This document shows positions 1 to 10,516 of a stretch of DNA of 64,000 nt, piece after piece (position 1 is the stretch's first letter; each line of letters opens with the position of its first letter). The stretch is taken from contig UESW01003830.1 in the NCBI GenBank assembly GCA_900491605.1, forward strand, positions 1,023,404 to 1,087,403. Reading direction: 5' to 3'. The notes beneath the pieces are model-generated. The model was not told the DNA's origin and made no database searches. It saw only the letters and a list, made by a program, of their open reading frames with translations. The translations under genes and the position numbers were made by a program. This DNA is from Calamus simplicifolius (lineage: Eukaryota > Streptophyta > Magnoliopsida > Arecales > Arecaceae).

Positions 1-1887
1 TCGCGCGGTGGCGAGGCTTTCGCTGGTTGGTTCGGGCTCGGCGGCGTGCTCGCCGCCTCGCCGGGCCTGAGCTCCGGCCTGTCGCCTCCACCGGCGCCTG
101 GCGTGCGTCCAGTGGAGGTCCGACCGGCTAAGGTGGCCGGTCGTGCCGTCGGTACAGTGACGTGCCGCGCGGATGTGAGAGAGAAAAAGAGAGAAATTGA
201 GAGAGAGAGGAGGGGATTGGTGGTCGGCCACGGTGGCGGCCGGCTCTGGCTCGGCCACCGGTGGCCGGCTCTAGCCCGGCCACCGGCGGCCGAGCCACCA
301 TCAATTTGGCCGGCGGCGGCCCTGGTCGCCGGCGAGTTACCCGTCCCCTGTTCGGTGAAACAGGGGATCGGGTGGGTTGAGATGAACTGGGCCAGCTGGG
401 CCGGCCGGTTCAGGGCCTTTTGGGCCGTGCAGCAATGAGTTTTGGGGTTGATTTTTGGGCCCCGTAACGGGTTGGGATTAGCAAAATAATTATATGGCTA
501 GAATCTGGGTGAATTCTAGTTTCTTAGGGTATTTTTACTTCCCCAATTGGGTGTGTATAGTGAGAGATATTCAAGCCCAAAGTTGGGCCCGTGAACTAGT
601 CTGGGTAGAAATTCTAAGGGTCATTTTAATATTCTTTTCTAATAAATTAATTGTGTAAAATGATCCTGTAGGTGCTCAGACATCTGACTAGCTGATATAT
701 ACCTGTTGGATTGCGTACTGAGGTAAGTAAGCCAGTTATCAGCATTAATAAATTATTTTATTCATTATATAAATATTTAAATTGTAAATTATATTGTGAC
801 ATGAAGAATTGTTATGGCTAAATTGTAAGTAGATGAGTACATTGTTGTTTATGTGCTATGATTGAGAATGATTTCATATGTGGATGCTATGCATGAGAGA
901 TGTAGTTATTATTACATTGATGTGATATTTTACATGCAATTGTTAAATAAGTATAATCCACTGTTTATGCAATATAAAGATGTTATTGATATATTTGTGC
1001 ATGATGTGAGGTACTGTTATGTGTCGCCGCGGTTCTCCTTTATCATGTCATACCACACACACATCTAGAGGATGTATTCTGATGATTTATGCCACACACA
1101 CATCTAGAGGATGTGTTCTGATGGTTTATGCCACATACACGTCTAGAGGATGTGTTCTGTTTATTTATGTCATTCACACGAGGATGTGTTCTGCTTGGTT
1201 CGAGATGGCATCACGCATCTAGAGGATGTATTCTGAGTTACTATGAGATGGCATCACACATCTAGAGGATGTGTTCTTCTTGGTTCGAGGTGACATCACA
1301 CATATAGAGTATGTGTTCTGGTGGATTATGATATGGCATGACCCTGGTATCTGGACCCTTTCAGTAGGGGGATGCTTGTTGGTACACTATTGAGATATTG
1401 CAGGGCCGTGGGTCACATTTACAGCTACCATTGAGGGTATAAACAGTGGGTTTACTTACATTGCATGTTTGAGTATTTATGGAATGTTTAAGCATGCAAA
1501 TCATTTATGTTCTTATAGATTGTTATGCTATGATTTGACTGTATAACGTGGCTTACTTATTGAGTGTAAGCTCATAAAAATCTTACAATGTTTTTGTCAG
1601 AGCCACGAGATTGAAGATGGATGGTTGGGGTGATGGATCTTCTATTAAATAAATCAAGACCCATTATTTTGTTGTAACCCCAGTATTACTTATGTGTAGG
1701 GCTTGATGCCCAAACTTTATTATTGTGGTGTGTAAAGGGTTTGTAACCCAAAACTTTTAGTATTCAGTGATGAATTTGACTTGGTTATATATAATAGTGT
1801 TATGTGTGAAAAATTTTGTGATGCCTTGCATGCTCGGCACGCTGCGGGTTGTCATCCTAGCCCAATATTTGGGTATGGGGCGTGACA
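1..1887 (+). mobile_element. 3' part of a chromovirus-like LTR (solo or 3' LTR), truncated by window start
   Basis: The segment runs from a GC-rich block (1-440) through AT-rich sequence and a tandem repeat to an abrupt end at GGGGCGTGACA (about 1877-1887). That is the terminal motif typical of LTRs of Tekay/Del-type Ty3 chromoviruses. No primer binding site follows 1887, so this is either a 3' LTR or a solo LTR rather than a 5' LTR. The LTR start lies left of the window. A GA-rich stretch at 177-216 and the GC block give long chance reading frames that look like no known protein. Assignment rests on the terminus only. It could be another Ty3 LTR. Confidence 0.45.
1040..1325 (+). repeat. ~39-bp tandem repeat inside the LTR
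   Basis: About seven diverged copies of a unit containing CACACATCTAGAGGATGTGT and a TTCTGATGGTTTATG-like spacer. CTAGAG occurs at 1065, 1104, 1143, 1219 and 1262, giving spacings of 39, 39, 76 and 43 bases, with degenerate copies between and after. It lies in the middle of the putative LTR. Confidence 0.8.
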
Positions 1888-2180
1888 GGGGATCACGTGA
1901 GGTGCTTGATTTGTCATTCTTGTTCTCACTCTGGTGGTGGGCCGTGCTGGGTCCGGTCGGCGGTGAAGGTAGAATGGTTTGAGCGGTCATAATTGTTTGA
2001 AAATTTCGTTCTGCATCGACTATGATGATTAATATAATAAAAATAAAAATATTTTTAACGCACAAGCACATCATATATGCACATAATTATTCATTATGTA
2101 CGATGGATATATGCACAAAATCTTTTTCAATTATGAGATGTAAGATGGATCGGGATCGATGAAAATGGAATAGGTAGTCT
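1888..2180. other. AT-rich gap, no gene seen
   Basis: Flanking sequence between the LTR end and the foldback element. I see no convincing reading frame, RNA gene or terminal repeat here. Confidence 0.6.
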
Positions 2181-2639
2181 AAGATATTGTTAAAAAATAT
2201 TTTTAATATTTTAAAAAATATCTTTTTTAAAAATTATTAGAAATTTAATATAAAAATTAAATTTATAAAAAAATTAAAAATAAAAAAAGATAAGAATCAT
2301 GTTTGAGGCATATTAAATACAGTCATAAAGATCAGTTTTTATCCTTTCGTGCAGGTTGTAGGTGATCCATCTTCAAGGTACAATGATCCGACTCGATCCA
2401 AACCTTCTACCACAAGCACAATTGCGTGAAGGTGTAACCCAACAACTCATTCACATGCCCAAAAAAAAAATATTGGTTTTCAAAACACTAGTTACTGTTG
2501 ATCTTTTTCTTGGGCATACGAAGAAGTCGTTGATTGCACCTTCATGGCATCGTGTTCGTAGTAGGAGGTTTGGATCAAAACTGATGGGGCCAGTTGACCC
2601 CATGAAAAATAAAATTTTTGGACGGCCCCAAAGGCCGAC

Positions 2640-3700
2640 AACTCCATGACCGACAGCCCCAATGGCCAATACCTCTAAGACCGACGGCCCCAAAGGCCGA
2701 CGGCTCCATGACCGACGGCTCCAAGGCCGACGACCCCAATGGCCGACAGCTCCAAGGCCGACAGCTCCAAGGCCGACGGCCCCAAAGCCCGACACCTCCC
2801 AGGCGGCCCCGGCACTTCCCAGCCGGCCCCGGCATGTCCAAGCTAGGCGGCCCCGGCACTTCCAAGCTAGGCGGCCCGGCACCTCCCAAGCGACCCCGGC
2901 ATCTTCCCAGCCGGCCCCGGTGTGTCCAAGCTAGGCGGCCCTGGCACCACCCGGCCCCGGCAGTTCCCAGGCGGCCCCGGCATCTTCCTAGCCGGCCCCC
3001 CCTACGTCTACAAGCTAGGCGGCCCCGGCACTTCCCAGCCGGCCCCGGCACTTCCAAGCTAGGCGGCCCCGGTACCTTCCTAGCCGGCCCCCTACGTCTC
3101 CAAGCTAGGCGGCCCCGACACTTCCTAGTCGGCCCCGGCACTTCCAAGCTAGGCGGCCCGGCACCTCCCAGGCGGCCCCGGCATCTTCCCAGCCGGCCCC
3201 CTACGTCTCCGAGCTAGGCGGCCCTGGCACTTCCCAGCCGGCCCCGGCACCTTCCTAGCCAGCCCCCTACGTCTCTAAGCTAGGTGGCCCCGGCACTTCC
3301 CAGCCAGCCCAGGCACTTCCAAGCTAGGCGGCCCGGCACCTCCCAGGCGGCCCCGGCATCTTCCCAGCCGGCCCCGGCGTGTCCAAGCTAGGCGGCCCCG
3401 GCACCTCCCGACCCCGGCACTTCCCAGGCGGCCCCGGCATCTTCCCAGCTGGCCCCTACTTCTCCAAGCAAGTCGGCCCCGACACTTCCTCCGCCTCTCC
3501 AGTTCCGCCGAGTCGGCCAAGGCCATCCATCCCTGGCCAGCCCGACTCGGCCCCGGCATCTCCAGTTCCGCCGAGTCGGCCAAGGCCATCCCCGGCCAGC
3601 CCGACTCGGCCCCGACACCTCCAAGTCCGTCGATTCGGCCCCGCCCCGGCACTGCCTTGCCAGCGGGATTGGCCCCAGCCATCTCGGGTCGACCCGGCTC
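2640..3700 (+). repeat. GC-rich tandem repeats in U3 of Tat-N 5' LTR
   Basis: Interleaved arrays. The first is GACGGCCCCAAAGGCC-type units. The next is units carrying GGCGGCCCCGGCA(C/T)CTTCCC and CCAAGCTAGG. The last is a 59-bp unit with CCGAGTCGGCCAAGGCCAT (about two copies here, three or more in the 3' LTR). Long proline-rich frames on both strands are a by-product of the repeat and not genes. Confidence 0.85.
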
Positions 3701-3945
3701 GGCCCTGATAAGACGGGATTTCCCAGTTCCCGCCAGATCAGCCCCAGCGGTTCAAAAAACCGCCTCTCTGACGCGCGCCGCTCGACAGCGCCAGACGCGC
3801 GCCGCCCGACAGCGCCAGATGCACGCCGCCCAATAGCCCTACCGGCTAATGGGACGTAGCCCACTAACCAGCCCAGATTCACGGAAGGGCTCAGCAGATC
3901 TTTTGACTTCATGCAATCCCACATGATCATGCCAGGATCAACCCC

Positions 3946-3953
3946 TATAAAAA
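3946..3953 (+). promoter_or_regulatory. TATA box of Tat-N 5' LTR
   Basis: TATAAAAA in an otherwise GC-rich context, placed between the U3 repeats and the U5 block. The 3' LTR has TATAAAAG at 6690-6697. Confidence 0.6.
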
Positions 3954-4233
3954 GGTGAATCCACTCAGTAAACAGGTAGGCGTGATAACCCCCAAAATCG
4001 CCATCTCAACTCTCAGAAAGGAATTCCTCCTCTCTGAGATCCCTCTTTCTATACTAAAAAGGGCTCACTCGAGCCCCTCTTCAGCTGTGACCTCGATTGC
4101 TGACTTGGGCGTCGGAGGGTCTCACCGGAGGACCCCCTCCGGTCTTGGGACTTCTTTGCAGGCAACCCGGCGAAGCGAGGATTCGAGAAGCACCTCCATT
4201 CCCGACGTCCAGGAGAGGTGATTAAGCGTCATC

Positions 4234-4256
4234 AGATTGGCGCGCCAGGTAGGGGG
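4234..4256 (+). promoter_or_regulatory. Tat-N primer binding site
   Basis: GATTGGCGCGCCAGGTAGGG directly after the LTR end. The same position in Tat-1 and Tat-2 reads GATTGGCGTGCCAGGAAGGG. The TTGGCG start is usual for Tat/Athila-type Gypsy primer sites. I do not assign the tRNA. Confidence 0.75.
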
Positions 4257-4320
4257 GACGCGTTGAATGAAAGAAAGCTGTCTCCTTGAGCTATAAGTCT
4301 CCGTCCCCTCTAAGATTGCT

Positions 4321-4635
4321 ATGGTGGTGATGCGCATGCTAGAGGTTCTTACCAATCGTGCTGGGGGGCATCCACATCGCACTAGGCAGCGAAAGGCCAC
4401 CCCCTCTGCTCCTTCACCACCAACTTCAGCTGCTCTGATTAACCAGCTGGCCATCCTCAATCGGCAAGATCAAGCTTTGAAGGTAGCAGTTCATGAACTG
4501 CAGAAGCAACGCTCAGGGGCCACTCAGCAGCACCCCAAGCCTCTCACGTTGCCCATGATAGCTCACCAGTGGGCTAGTGATCCGCTCGCTACAAGAGCTA
4601 AGTACATTGCACTTAAGACGGTTTTCTTTCATTAA
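4321..4635 (+). pseudogene. Short Gag N-terminal remnant of Tat-N
   Basis: A 104-residue frame beginning MVVMRML, located where gag starts in Tat-1 (MVMTRAQ) and Tat-2 (MVTTRAQ), less than 100 bases after the primer site. It has a serine/proline segment followed by a possible short helix (NQLAILNRQDQALKVAVHEL). No Gag core, zinc finger, protease or polymerase follows. The frame ends where the 24-bp array begins. It may keep only the packaging and start region of gag. The homology to Gag is positional and weak. Confidence 0.4.
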
Positions 4636-4675
4636 TACTTAAAAATGTCATGCAGGAAAGACCTACCTTGCATCA

Positions 4676-5004
4676 ACATCCAAGACCGACTCCGCGTCGG
4701 CAACAAAGACCGATTCCGCATCGGCACCAAAGACCGCTCCGCGTCGGCACCAAAGACCGGCTCCGCGTCGGCAACAAAGATTGGCTCCGCGTCGGCACCA
4801 AAGACTGGCTCCGCATCGGCACCAAAGACCGACTCCGCATCGGCACCAAAGACCGGCTCCGCGTCGGCACCAAAGATCGGCTCCGCGTCGGCACCAAAGA
4901 CCGGCTCCGCATCGGCAACAAAGACCGGCTCCGCATCGGCAACAAAGACCGGCTCCGCGTCGGCAACAAAGACCGACTCCGCATCGGCACCAAACACGAC
5001 GCAA
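4676..5004 (+). repeat. 24-bp tandem array in Tat-N interior
   Basis: About 13 copies of GACCGGCTCCGCGTCGGCAC followed by CAAA. Because 24 is divisible by three, all frames stay open and give octapeptide repeats (such as TKDRLRVG), which I do not regard as a protein. The same unit family occurs in Tat-2 at about 58600-58790. Confidence 0.92.
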
Positions 5005-5091
5005 AGGCAAACAGCTACGAAAAAACTAAGTATACTACACTTTGAGAAAAAAGTTTCTTTTCATTAGTGTCTGAATGCATTACAGGAAAAC

Positions 5092-5172
5092 CACCAAAGA
5101 CCGACTCCGCATTGGCAACAAAGACCGAATCTGTGTCGGCAACAAAGACCGGCTCCGCGTCGGCAACAAAGA
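5092..5172 (+). repeat. Second short block of the 24-bp repeat
   Basis: Three to four copies (GACCGACTCCGCATTGGCAA and relatives) separated from the main array by about 90 bases of AT-richer sequence. Confidence 0.85.
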
Positions 5173-5280
5173 TAAGTTAGCGTACGCTGCTTTGAATGGC
5201 GGGCGTGAGGTAATCAATTTGCCTCCAAAAAATTTCTTGAAGTTCTACACTCCTTTCGCTTAGCTGATGCAGGGCACGCA

Positions 5281-5304
5281 AGCTCAAGGAGTGTGGGGGG
5301 CATT
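5281..5304 (+). promoter_or_regulatory. Tat-N polypurine tract
   Basis: AGCTCAAGGAGTGTGGGGGG then CATT, ending exactly where the 3' LTR starts (TGATGGGG). This is the position of the plus-strand primer. Confidence 0.8.
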
Positions 5305-6971
5305 TGATGGGGCCAGTTGACCCCATGAAAAATAAATTTTTTGGACGGCCCCAAAGGCCGACAGCTCCATGACCGACAGCCCCAATGGCCGACACCTCTA
5401 AGACCGACGGCCCCAAAGGCCGACGGCTCCATGACCAACGGCTCTAAGGCCGACAGCTCCAAGGCTGACAGCTCCAAGGCCGACGGCCCCAAATCCCGAC
5501 ACATCCCAGCCGGCCCCGGCACCTTCCTAGCCGGCCCCCTACGTCTCCAAGCTAGGTGGCCCCGGCACTTCCTAGCCGGCCCCAGCACTTCCAAGCTAGG
5601 CAGTCCGGCACCTCCCAGGCGGCCCCGGCATCTTCCCAGCCGGCCCCGGCGTGTCCAAGCTAGGCGGTCCCGGCACCTCCCGGCCCTGGCACTTCCCAGG
5701 TGGCCCCGACATCTTCCTAGCCGGCCCCCCCTACGTCTACAAGCTAGGCGGCCCCGGCACTTCCCAGCTGGCCCCGGCACTTCCAAGCTAGGCGGTCCCG
5801 GCACCTTCCTAGCCGGCCCCCTTACGTCTCCAAGATAGGCGGCCCCGGCACTTCCCAGCCGGCCCCGGCACTTCCAAGCTAGGCGGCCCGGCACCTCCCA
5901 GGCGGCCCCAGCATCTTCCTAGCCGGCCCCCTACGTCTCCAAGCTAGGCGGCCCCGGCACCTTCCTAGCTGGCCCGCTACGTCTCCAAGCTAGGTGGCCC
6001 CGGCACTTCCAAGCTAGGCGGCCCGGCACCTCCCAGGCGGCCCCGGCATCTCCCCAGCCGGCCCCGACGTGTCCAAGCTAGGCGGCCCCAGCACCTCCCG
6101 GCCTCGGCACTTCCCAGGCGGCCCCGGCATCTTCCCAGCCGGTCCCTACTTCTCTAAGCAAGTCGGCCCCGACACTTCCTCCGCCTCTCCAGTTCCGCCG
6201 AGTCGGCTAAGGCCATCCCCGGCCAGCCCGACTCGGCCCCGACGTCTCCAGTTCCGCCGAGTCGGCCAAGGCCATCCCCGGCCAGCCCGACTCGGCCTCG
6301 GTGTCTCCAGTTCCGCCGAGTTGGCCAAGGCCATCCCCGGCCAACCCGACTCGGCCCCGACGCCTCCAAGTCCGTCGATTTGGCCCCGCCCCGGCACTGC
6401 CTTGCCAGCGGGATTGGCCCCAGCCATCTTGGATCGACCCGGCTCGGCCCTGATAAGACGGGATTTTTTAGTTCCCGCCAGATCAGCCCCAGCGGTTAAG
6501 AAACCGCCTCTCTGACACACGCCGCCCGACAGCGCCAGACGCGCGCCGCCCGACAGCGCCAGACGCGATCCGCCCAATAGCCCCACCGGCTGATGGGACG
6601 TAGCCCACTAACCAGCCCAGATTTACGCAAGGGCTCTGCAGATCTTCTGACTTCACGCAATTCCACGTGATCATGCCAGGATCAACCCCTATAAAAGGTG
6701 AATCCACTCAGTAAACAGGTAGGCGCGATAACCCTCAAAATTGCCATCTCAACTCTCAGAAAGGAATTCCTCATCTTTGAGATCCCTCTTTCTACACTAG
6801 CTCACTCGAGCCCCTCTTCGGCTGTGACCTCGATTGCTGACTTGGGCATCGGAGGGTCTCATCGGAGGACCCCCTTCGGTCTTGGGACTTCTTTGCAGGC
6901 AACCCAGCGAAGCGAGGATTCGAGAAGCACCTCCGTTTCCGACGTCCAGAAGAGGTGATTGAGCGTCATCA
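5305..6971 (+). repeat. Tat-N 3' LTR
   Basis: 1667 bp, same ends as the 5' LTR. The tandem-repeat part is rearranged relative to the 5' copy, including an extra copy of the 59-bp CCGAGTCGGCCAAGG unit. The unique U5 part is nearly identical. Confidence 0.88.
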
Positions 6972-7226
6972 AAAATAGATCATTGTACCTTAGGGATATA
7001 TTGGATCGAAACAAGTCATTGTACCTTAGGGATAGATCGCTTACAACCTACACGAAAGGGCAAAAACTAATTTTTACAATAGTGTCTGCACGCCTCGATC
7101 GAGACATATTCTTATCTTTTTTTTTTATTTTTAATTTCTTTATAAATTTAAATTTTTATATTAAATTTTTAGTAATTTTCAAAAAAATATTTTTTAAAAA
7201 AATTAAAAATATTTTCCAACAGATAT

Positions 7227-8290
7227 TAAATTAGAGGGGACATGATCAAAACTCTTTTAAGTCAAATATTATCAATCCAAATTCAGCCCTATATGAATCT
7301 CTTATTTTTGAGCTCGGTCTAATTAATACTTTTTCTTTAATTATGATTATAATAAAAAAAGCTTTAAACATTAGCACTAAACTAGATTTATTATTCTACC
7401 ATGCCTTATAAACCTTGGTCTAAATCTAACATTATATATATTATAAATTACAATTATATAAAACCACACATGGACACATATTAAAAAGATATTTATTTTT
7501 TTATTCTTTTATTTTGAATTTAAAAGTTATGTAGATTAAAAAATAAAGAACATCATCAAATACAAACTTGATTATATTTGAATATAATAAAATTTATTTT
7601 TATATGTATTTAAATTTATTTTTATATGTATTTAAAGTAAACTTTTTTTAAGACCTAAGTTTGGTCCTAAATTTGAATGGGCCTTAAAAAATGAATCTCG
7701 ATCTAATCCTATGAGCCAAAAAAAAAAAAAAAAAAATCATTAAGTCCTACAATGTCCAGGACCAAACTTAGACCAGACCATATCCAACCCTAATTCTTGA
7801 GAGAGCCCATGTCTCATTAGATTTTCCTTTTTGTTGAAGATTGCATTATTGTTAAAGCTAAACAATTTTCTCATAATTAATTTTCATCTTTGTTTTTACT
7901 CATTTAAATCAACTTTCTCAAGACTTTCATTCCATGATGAATTTATAGACTGACACCTTTCTTTTCATTTTCATGCAATGATTTTTTTTAATTTTTTTTA
8001 ATTTTTTTTTTCTAAGGCACTATATTTTGGCACCTTGCGAAGCACCTTTAGCGGCCATTATTTGAACAAATTTTTCTCAAACAATATTTGGAGGCTACAT
8101 CCACAGCCGCCTAACCATGACTCTCCAACGTTGGCAACGTTTGTCGCCTCCGAATGTTTCCGTGTATTGATTTGCACGAGACGTCCATTGCATTCTCTCA
8201 TTTATTTAGAGTTCCAACCTTTCATGGGCTCGTACGTGGCTTTTCTTCTTGTTTGACGAGAATATAGGCAAGATCAGAAGGAATACCATA
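7227..8290. other. AT-rich gap, no gene recognised
   Basis: Low-complexity AT-rich sequence with a run of about 20 A near 7718 and T-rich runs near 7985-8010. A 73-codon frame at 8035-8256 matches nothing I know. CCATA at 8286-8290 is the left target duplication of Tat-1. Confidence 0.6.
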
Positions 8291-10094
8291 TGATGATGCA
8301 CGACCGCAGATGTGGAGCATCGGAAGATCTGATTTGGCTACTGACGAGATTTTTGGGCAGCCAAACGACCTGCAAGAAGTCCCAAGATCGGAGGGGTTCT
8401 CCGGTGGAGACCCTCCAACGCTCAAATCAGTGATCGAGGTCATAGCCGAAGAAGAGCTCGAAAGAGCCCTTTTAGGTCCAGAGAACCCTTAGAGGTGGAG
8501 TTGGTCTGGGTGAAAAAGGGAGAGAGTGCTTATGTTCTCTTTTGGATTTACTTACCCTTTTATAGGCCGTTGAAATTTGCATGGGTTCGGGTACATGACA
8601 TTCTGCGATGAGGGAATGTCTGTGGGACACGTGGGGGTTACGCGAGCTTAGGCTGGTTGGTGGGTCCTGTCCCATCGGAGAGGGAAGGCCAGCGGTTGGT
8701 GAGCCAAGTCCCATCAGTCGGCGGAATCGGCTGGTAGGTGAGCCTGGTCCCATCAACAGCATAGTCAGGAGATGCCAGTATGAGCGGGTCAGACGGTTGG
8801 TGGTTTTGGCAGGCGCAGGGCCGATCTAAAGAGGTCGGAGCCGCCACAGCCTGCTTTGGAGAAGCCAGGGCCGCCGGGGCCGACCTGAAGAGGTCGGGAC
8901 CACCACGACACATCTTGGAGAAACCGAGGCAGACGGGGTCGACTTGAAGAGGTTGGGGCCGCCACGGCACACCTTGGAGAAGCCGAGGCTGCTGGGCCGA
9001 CCTGAAGAGGTCGGGGCCGCCACGGCACATCTTGGAGAAGCTGGGGCGAACGGAGCTAACTTGGGGAGGTCGGGGCCGCCACGGCACGTCTTGGAGAAGC
9101 TGGGGCGAACGGGGCCGACCCAGGGGAGGTCGGGGCCGCCGGCACGTCTTGAAGAAGCCAGGGCAGACGGGGCCAACCTGGGAAGGTTGGGGCCACCAAG
9201 GCACGTCTTGGAGAAGTAGAGGCCGCCGGGACCGACCTGAAGAGGTCGGGGCCACCACGACACATCTTGGAGAAGCTGGGGCGGACGGGGCCGACCTGAG
9301 GAGGTCGGGGTCGCCACGGCACGTCTTGGAGAAGCCGGGGCCACCGGGGTCGACCTGAAGAGGTTGGGGCCACCATGGCACATCTTGGAGAGGTCGGGGC
9401 CGCCACGGCACGTCTTGGAGAAGCCGGGGCGGACGGAACTGACCTGGGGAGGTCGGGGCCGCCACGGCACGTCTTGGAGAAGCCGGGGCCGTCGGGGCCG
9501 ACTTGAAGAGGTCGGGGCCGCCACGGCACATCTTGGAGAAGCCGGGGCCGCCGGGGCCGACCTGAAGAGGTCGGAGCCGCCACGGCACATCTTGGAGAAG
9601 CCGGGGTGGACGGGGCTGACCTGGGGAGGTCGGAGCCGCCACGGCACGTCTTGGAGAAGCCGGGGCAAACGGGGCCGACCTGGGGAAGTTGAGGCCACCA
9701 CGGCACGTCTTGGAGAAGCCGGGGCGGACGGGGCCGACCTGAGGAGGTCGGGGCCGCCACGGCACGTCTTGGAGAAGCCGGGGCCGACCTAGGAAAGTTG
9801 GGGCCGCCACGACATGTCTTGGAGAAGCCGGGGCGGACGGGGCCGACCTGGGGAGGTCGGGGCCGCCATGGCACGTCTTGAAGAAGCCGGGGCCATCGGG
9901 GCTGACCTGGGGAGGTCGGGGCCGCCACGGCACATCTTGGAGAAGTCGGGGCGGATGGGGCCGACCTAGGGAAGTCGGGGCCGCCACGGCACGTCTTGGA
10001 GAAGCCGGGGCGGACGGGGCCGCGCTTGTGCCATGTGGTTGATTTTGCCATGATTACCCTTGTGGCTTTATTGGCTACATCACTAGTCACATCA
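8291..10094 (-). repeat. Tat-1 3' LTR
   Basis: 1804 bp. On the minus strand it starts TGATGTGACTAGTGATGTAG. A minus-strand TATA box (plus CTTTTATA) is at 8557-8564. The U5 block is at about 8340-8440. It is about 290 bp longer than the 5' LTR because it holds more 59-bp units. Confidence 0.88.
8820..10015 (-). repeat. 59-bp tandem array in U3 of Tat-1 3' LTR
   Basis: About 20 copies of a unit with GAGGTCGGGGCCGCCACGGC and ACGTCTTGGAGAAGCC. The end of CTTGGAG falls at 9420, 9479, 9538, 9597 and 9656, an exact 59-base step. The repeat yields long proline-rich frames on the minus strand (up to 449 codons) that I regard as non-coding. Confidence 0.93.
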
Positions 10095-10112
10095 GATGCC
10101 TCCCCGCTCCTG
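10095..10112 (-). promoter_or_regulatory. Tat-1 polypurine tract
   Basis: On the minus strand CAGGAGCGGGGAGGCATC abuts the LTR start TGATGTGAC. Compare Tat-2 at 55337-55354 (AGGGGTGGAGGGACATC) and the Tat-N tract. Confidence 0.75.
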
Positions 10113-10508
10113 AGCGCGAAGGGCCACGCGCCAGTCGCCCTTTGGGCGAAAGGAGCGCGAAAATTCAAAGGCTATGACAACTGACTTTAGGCGCTTTAAA
10201 TGGCGGGCAAATCGGCGCGCCTTCCTGAAGCAACGTCGCCTCAAAGATCTTCCGTAATCATGCAGTAGGTGGGCGCTGACGTCGGTCCCGGGCGATTTGA
10301 GGGGGTGCTCCTCGGAGGATGGGAGAAAGGTAGGAGTCATCATTACTGCTCCGTTCTTCAAGCATTACTATTGGCCGGAGACTCCGCTCCTTGGTGGAAT
10401 CGAGGCAGGGCGCCTCGATCGTGGAGAAAATGGCCGGCGCTTTGGGATGCGGTGTAATAGGCGAGGGCCACGTGGCCGATCCTGGGGCGGAGCAGTTCGA
10501 AATTGGGG

Positions 10509-10516
10509 TATAAAAG
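10509..10516 (+). promoter_or_regulatory. TATA box for the antisense gene of Tat-1
   Basis: TATAAAAG on the plus strand within GGGGTATAAAAGGCGCC. It lies outside the LTR and upstream of the antisense ORF. Tat-2 has TATATAAG at the equivalent place (55639-55646). It would drive transcription opposite to the element's own genome RNA. Confidence 0.6.

Larger units (their letters stand above)
2582..4233 (+). repeat. Tat-N 5' LTR
   Basis: 1652 bp, TG...CA. U3 (about 2590-3720) is built of GC-rich tandem units such as GGCGGCCCCGGCACTTCC and CCGAGTCGGCCAAGGCCAT. A TATA box, TATAAAAA, is at 3946-3953. The U5 block containing GGTCTTGGGACTTCTTTGCAGG is near 4141-4162. Confidence 0.88.
2582..6971 (+). 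mobile_element. Tat-N: non-autonomous Tat-like Ty3/Gypsy LTR element
   Basis: Complete LTR element lacking any pol gene. The 5' LTR is 2582-4233 and the 3' LTR 5305-6971. Both start TGATGGGGCC and end GCGTCATCA. A primer site (GATTGGCGCGCCAGG) follows the 5' LTR, and a purine tract (AAGGAGTGTGGGGGG) precedes the 3' LTR. The flanks are AAAAC (2577-2581) and AAAAT (6972-6976), a 5-bp target duplication with one change. The interior is only 1071 bp: a short gag-like frame and 24-bp repeats. The U5 region is clearly related to those of Tat-1 and Tat-2 further along the window. It must be mobilised in trans if active. Confidence 0.88.
2181..7226. mobile_element. AT-rich foldback (long inverted repeat) element split by Tat-N
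   Basis: The left arm is about 2181-2470. The right arm is about 2505-2581 continued at 6972-7226. Reverse-complementing the right arm gives the left arm with scattered differences: an A/T-only block, then CTTTCGTGCAGGTTGTAGG-like, AGGTACAATGATC, GATCCAAACC, GTGAAGGTG and ATGCCCAA in the same order. The loop is about 2471-2504. Across the Tat-N insertion point the two arm segments align base for base at equal length, which supports the join. The right arm has an extra duplication of about 33 bases (GATCATTGTACCTTAGGGAT-like at about 6978-6999 and 7015-7036). No coding sequence is present. A MITE or foldback element is the likeliest class. The outer target duplication is not clear. Confidence 0.6.

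Noticed and set aside
46..438. 130-codon GC-rich frame at the window start
   Set aside because: Composition-driven frame within an LTR. Arg/Pro/Ala-rich with no family features.
2451..3930. Several long frames on both strands rich in Pro, Arg and Gly
   Set aside because: They are read-through of GC-rich tandem repeats in the Tat-N LTR. Equivalent frames exist in all registers and in the 3' LTR.
4676..5004. CRISPR-like array
   Set aside because: Repeats are directly adjacent with no unique spacers, in a plant LTR element.
4632..5067. Octapeptide-repeat proteins such as DAEPVFVA or TKDRLRVG
   Set aside because: The 24-bp unit is a multiple of three, so every frame is open on both strands. 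No start context or conservation favours one.
8035..8256. Possible small host gene before Tat-1
   Set aside because: 73-codon frame with no recognisable motif, neighbour or promoter. Not enough to support a call.
8638..9987. 449-codon proline-rich minus-strand frame
   Set aside because: Lies wholly in the 59-bp tandem array of the Tat-1 LTR. The same array gives comparable frames in other registers.
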